11,129 nucleotides of DNA, taken from NCBI RefSeq assembly GCF_000003605.2, contig NW_003132857.1:14662-25790 (forward strand). Reading direction: 5' to 3'. Positions 8,299 to 11,129 of this stretch are shown here, piece after piece; position 1 is the first letter of the stretch; each line of letters begins with the position of its first letter. The notes below the pieces were generated by a model. That model worked only from the letters and a program-made list of their open reading frames with translations, made no database searches and had not been told where the DNA came from. This DNA is from Saccoglossus kowalevskii. Its lineage: Eukaryota; Hemichordata; Enteropneusta; Harrimaniidae. A program made the position numbers and the translations under genes.

Positions 8299-8372
8299 TG
8301 AATAATTAGTTCATACGTGATGAAAAAATATATACATGTATATTTTATACTTTTCTTGGGGTCTCTAATTTC

Positions 8373-8414
8373 TACAGTCAGACTTTTTAATTGGGAGAGG
8401 AACCACTGACTGTA
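8373..8414. repeat. 9-bp inverted repeat
   Basis: TACAGTCAG (8373-8381) and CTGACTGTA (8406-8414) are perfect reverse complements separated by 24 bases. Meaning unknown; arms of this length can arise by chance. Confidence 0.4.
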
Positions 8415-8459
8415 AACGAACAGCTGTCACGTTGGATTTACGTAGATAGTATTTTCCTT

Positions 8460-8532
8460 GGCAACCTAGAATTGCGTACATTCTCTGGCAACCAAGCATT
8501 GCGCACGTAAATGGGAACTCAGTATTGCCATT
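8460..8532. repeat. 27-bp direct repeat carrying RFX-like and TTGCG motifs
   Basis: The 20-mers beginning GGCAACC at 8460 and 8487 match at 17 of 20 positions: GGCAACC, then AG, then ATTGCG, then AC. A third, weaker copy with GGGAAC and ATTGCC begins at 8513. GGCAAC is the half-site of the RFX X-box, and the first copy reads CCTTGGCAAC (8456-8465). ATTGCG resembles a C/EBP half-site. The repetition of a motif pair at a fixed phase suggests a duplicated regulatory cassette. Confidence 0.55.
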
Positions 8533-8550
8533 TCACTCGATATCTGATAA

Positions 8551-8589
8551 AGGTCACGCTATTTATATGTAAATAGAAAGTGGTGACCT
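8551..8589. repeat. Nested inverted repeat with AGGTCA outer arms
   Basis: Outer arms AGGTCAC (8551-8557) and GTGACCT (8583-8589) enclose inner arms CTATTTA (8559-8565) and TAAATAG (8570-8576) around the loop TATG. The outer arms contain nuclear-receptor half-sites facing each other; the inner block resembles a MEF2 A/T core without matching it exactly. A second small stem, GCGCT-GA-AGCGC, abuts at 8590-8601. Confidence 0.5.
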
Positions 8590-8601
8590 GCGCTGAAGCG
8601 C

Positions 8602-10425
8602 AATTAAAACATACATTTGCAATACATGACGGCAACGGAAGTGACGACTACGTATATAGTATGATTGTAATACCACGACCATAGTGTTCTATTCATAATA
8701 TTGAGCTTTTTTTAAAATTTGCTCACGTAGTGTGCGTCTGTCTGATATTATTTGTTTTAAATATCTTCCGTAATTTATTCAAGTTCCACTTCAAGCCATG
8801 AAACAATAAGCTAAGGTGGTTTGGTCAACGCTCGCTACGGTTGACGTTATGTGACCTAGTTGTTCCTTCAGTGTGCGCATTCCGTTACATAGCCACAGCT
8901 TACTACGCAAATTTTGAACCGTGCGCTTCCGAACATACACCAATTCAACCGCGCCGTCCAGTCAGTAATATACTAAACAATCTTAGCTTCTTGATCACAC
9001 GAATACTAAATTTAACAAAGGTGAGGTGAATTTAATAAAACGGCAATTTAATTTAATTTCACACAGTTTATTGCTCATACTTTTAATTCTGTGTCGATCT
9101 GTATCGATCTGTCTGTCTGCGTCCACATCTTTTCAAATTAGTTAGTGTGTACCACCATCCAGCGTTTTGTTTTTTTCCCGTCTTCCAAGATCTAAACGAG
9201 GATACGATTTAATAAAGAATATTATTAATAATACTATCCTGGGATGGGGTAGGACATTTAAAGCGCGGTGGTCGTCGCGCAGCGCGTGTTCGAATTTCAT
9301 GTAAATAAAAATGTATTTTACACGCGTTGTATACGTCGCTATGAGTCCCACATCGAACAGGACGCGGCACAACGACTGTCGCCCTTTAAGCAGTCTGGGT
9401 CACGTACGTACAGTTAACGCATTCATTTTTTTTTTCTGTTTTGGGATCGATGTCGCCCTGTAGTAAATACCGTGGGCTATATATATCTTGACTCGTGTTC
9501 TGCGTCACAGGTTTAATACGCAAGATTTAAATTTCCCACGTGGCACATTATGGAGATATTTGAAGAACACAGAAAATAATTGAACCGCTTGTTATATTTG
9601 GCATATAAATATCCGTGTTTTCTTTAGCAGCATATTTTGTGTTTGTTCTCACTAATAAGTCTATATACATGTATTATTCTATATTTTAAAATTATTGATC
9701 AAAATCCAAATTGGTTGAAATTACGAAAATAATATAATGAATAGACATCACAGGTCTATCTATATTGTTGTCATGATGTCTCCAGTTAGTATTTACGGTT
9801 TTTTATCTGTATGTGGGGGGTCGTTACTTCGAGAATGAATATTACTGTATATATATGTATATACCAGCTTTTCACTGCCGCCTTTCCATAACAATACTAG
9901 CGACACATTTTTAACATTTTGAGACATATTAAGTGTATAAAAAATCCACCCATTTATAGTCTGTTTAAATTTATAAGACATGTCATACTACATAAGCCTC
10001 CTTTCTAATATTTATTGCGTTATATCTGTCCGCTCATCACATTACAATTCGAAAACAGCTTGACGAATTCAATCGATATAATAAATTATACTAAAAATAA
10101 ATAACATAGAAATAATAACATAAACAAATCAATAAATTAAACTGACAAACGCACATATAGATAGGACGCACTGAAGCAAGAAATGAAACAATCGCCGGGT
10201 TAAAAAAGACTCTTAGCTCGTGATCACAGCTTCGGTTCGACAAATTGGCGAGTCGTGAGCGAACGCTGCATATGGCTCCGTAGGGGGTCTAGATGGTCTA
10301 CGTCACTGCTCAATAACATTCTTTTGTAGAGGTCGGTTGCACGATATTTACACTGACTGGTTCATTAGCTCACGCCATTACTACTACTATATTTAACTAA
10401 ATTGTTATTCCATTGACATCACGGC
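8602..10425. other. Non-coding stretch, no gene seen
   Basis: No exon or RNA gene is supported. The 62-codon plus frame beginning at 8841 starts at TTG, has no ATG and no family resemblance. Small items: the donor-like AAAG|GTGAGG at 9020/9021, a CpG-dense pocket (about 9258-9290), an E-box CCCACGTGGC (9535-9544), and an 8-bp inverted repeat AGACATCA/TGATGTCT (9743-9781). A GGTTCGA string near 10234 lacks the rest of a tRNA. Confidence 0.4.
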
Positions 10426-10435
10426 GTCACGTGAC
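10426..10435. promoter_or_regulatory. CLEAR-type E-box palindrome
   Basis: GTCACGTGAC is a perfect 10-bp palindrome and the exact CLEAR consensus recognised by MiT/TFE factors (TFEB, TFE3, MITF); USF and related bHLH-zip proteins also bind it. The target gene, if any, is not in view, or is Tob about 4 kb away. Confidence 0.4.
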
Positions 10436-10469
10436 TGTATACTGTAATACACGGGTGTAATGTCTCGCG

Positions 10470-10490
10470 GTTGCCAAGGAAGTTGCCATG
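10470..10490. promoter_or_regulatory. Paired RFX X-box half-sites
   Basis: GTTGCCAAGG (10470-10479) is the exact reverse complement of the decamer at 8456-8465, and GTTGCCATG follows at 10482-10490. Both are left halves of the X-box (GTTGCCATGGNAAC type) in the same orientation, 12 bases apart; neither has a matching right half. Confidence 0.35.
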
Positions 10491-10661
10491 ATTACATTTC
10501 CGATACAACACCATTCTTGTCTGTCGATTATCTGTTACCGAATACTGACATTTATTTATTAGATGTGTTTGCAATGGATTTGTTTTCAGTGTAAAGTCAC
10601 ATCGACAAATTGATTTCGCATTCCATCACAACACAGTGGCGACCTGGTTGTTGAACTTGTC

Positions 10662-10695
10662 TGACGTCATTGTATGGTGCCGCGTTGCACGTGAC
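10662..10695 (+). promoter_or_regulatory. Palindromic CRE and E-box pair
   Basis: TGACGTCA (10662-10669) is followed 18 bases later by GCACGTGAC (10687-10695), which runs into TGACCTTGG (10693-10701), the reverse complement of an ERR/SF-1-type extended half-site CCAAGGTCA. The close packing suggests an enhancer or promoter-proximal element for a plus-strand gene beyond the window, or for nothing at all. Confidence 0.35.
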
Positions 10696-10701
10696 CTTGG
10701 A

Positions 10702-11065
10702 CTCAGGAAACCATGTATCCGTGACGCAGTATGGATTTGCTGTAGTTAATTTCCGGGTTGGAAAATTCAAGTTGTCATGTGATATGTTAAATCTTCAACT
10801 TCCTTACACATGTGACACGTCGTATTGTGTTTTTATTGAAAATAAGAAAACAATTAACGAATTGCAAAGAAGTGGCATGAACGCAAAGCCGTTTTCGTCG
10901 GCATTCTTGCCAAACATAGAGGCATGTGCCAACTGAATAGCCCATCTCTCTGCATCCGCATTTGCATTGATTTAGTTACAGCATGGAAGTATATAGTTCC
11001 ATGGTTACAGTTATGGTCCTCGTTGAATGCAATACATGTTGTAAACCACGTAACCTGCGCCTTAT
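10702..11065. other. Non-coding or uncertain stretch near the right edge
   Basis: A plus-strand frame without stops covers 10670-10936 but begins only at TTG and shows no recognisable family; its first internal ATG lies at about 10712. It could be a lineage-specific exon, but no splice sites flank it convincingly. CCATGGTTAC (about 10998-11007) resembles a right X-box half-site. Confidence 0.25.
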
Positions 11066-11076
11066 TATATAAATAG
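11066..11076 (+). promoter_or_regulatory. TATA box near the right edge
   Basis: TATATAAATAG matches the TATA consensus TATAWAWR. A start about 30 bases downstream would fall near 11095-11105, just inside the window, with the CRE/E-box cluster 370-400 bases upstream. The core TATAAATAGTG is also shared with the 28-bp minisatellite, so the match may be incidental. Confidence 0.3.
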
Positions 11077-11129
11077 TGAAGATTGCGTCGTTCCCACGTT
11101 CCACGTAGGTTACCAGTAAAATTAAAATA

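Noticed and set aside
8841-9029. 62-codon plus-strand frame
   Set aside because: It starts at TTG rather than ATG, has no recognisable family, and is short enough to be chance.
10225-10260. Possible tRNA B-box (GGTTCGA)
   Set aside because: The trailing CC, the A-box and a plausible cloverleaf are all missing.
10670-10936. 88-codon plus-strand frame
   Set aside because: The start is TTG in a eukaryotic context, no domain is recognised, and flanking splice sites are not convincing; kept only as an uncertain stretch.
1-11129. Bacterial-style or defence system, retroelement or viral coding sequence
   Set aside because: No reverse transcriptase, transposase, integrase, capsid or nuclease motifs were recognised in any frame; the only recognised protein is Tob.

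Overview
The window looks like a piece of a metazoan nuclear genome, most likely a lophotrochozoan such as a mollusc. The reasons are the low gene density, the AT-rich non-coding DNA, one animal-specific gene with an untranslated first exon, and degraded dispersed repeats of a style I associate with bivalve genomes. There is no sign of bacterial organisation. The assignment to molluscs rests on memory of repeat style and is only moderately secure.

Only one gene is convincing: a Tob (transducer of ErbB2; BTG/Tob family) homologue on the minus strand. Its 318-codon reading frame (6367 down to 5411) is uninterrupted. It has an N-terminal BTG/Tob domain, a proline-directed serine cluster, two PABP-binding PAM2 motifs and a conserved C-terminal tail. 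A strong 3' splice site sits 64 bases before the ATG, so the upstream exon(s) are non-coding and lie to the right. The 3' untranslated region runs left, perhaps to about 4575. In this family the BTG domain binds the CAF1 deadenylase of CCR4-NOT, and PAM2 binds poly(A)-binding protein, so the product should promote mRNA deadenylation and restrain proliferation.

Left part (1-4570): no gene seen. It holds a roughly 150-bp tandem repeat with a dimeric, roughly 300-bp period (about 484-932), the tail of a SINE-like dispersed repeat (about 1800-1931), a perfect seven-copy 28-bp satellite (3517-3717) and short palindromes. CpG dinucleotides are very rare here.

Right part (6432-11129): no convincing coding exon, but CpG-rich sequence with many transcription-factor-like motifs. 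The most coherent cluster for Tob is a CArG box, a GC box and a palindromic CRE at 7822-7931, an immediate-early-type combination. Further right are a CCAAT/E2F/E-box/TATA-like cluster that could be a plus-strand promoter (8217-8298), a 27-bp repeat of RFX-like plus TTGCG motifs (8460-8532), a nested inverted repeat (8551-8589), CACGTGAC E-boxes including a perfect CLEAR-type decamer (10426-10435), a third palindromic CRE (10662-10669) and a TATA box near the right edge (11066-11076). These are motif matches by eye; function is inferred.
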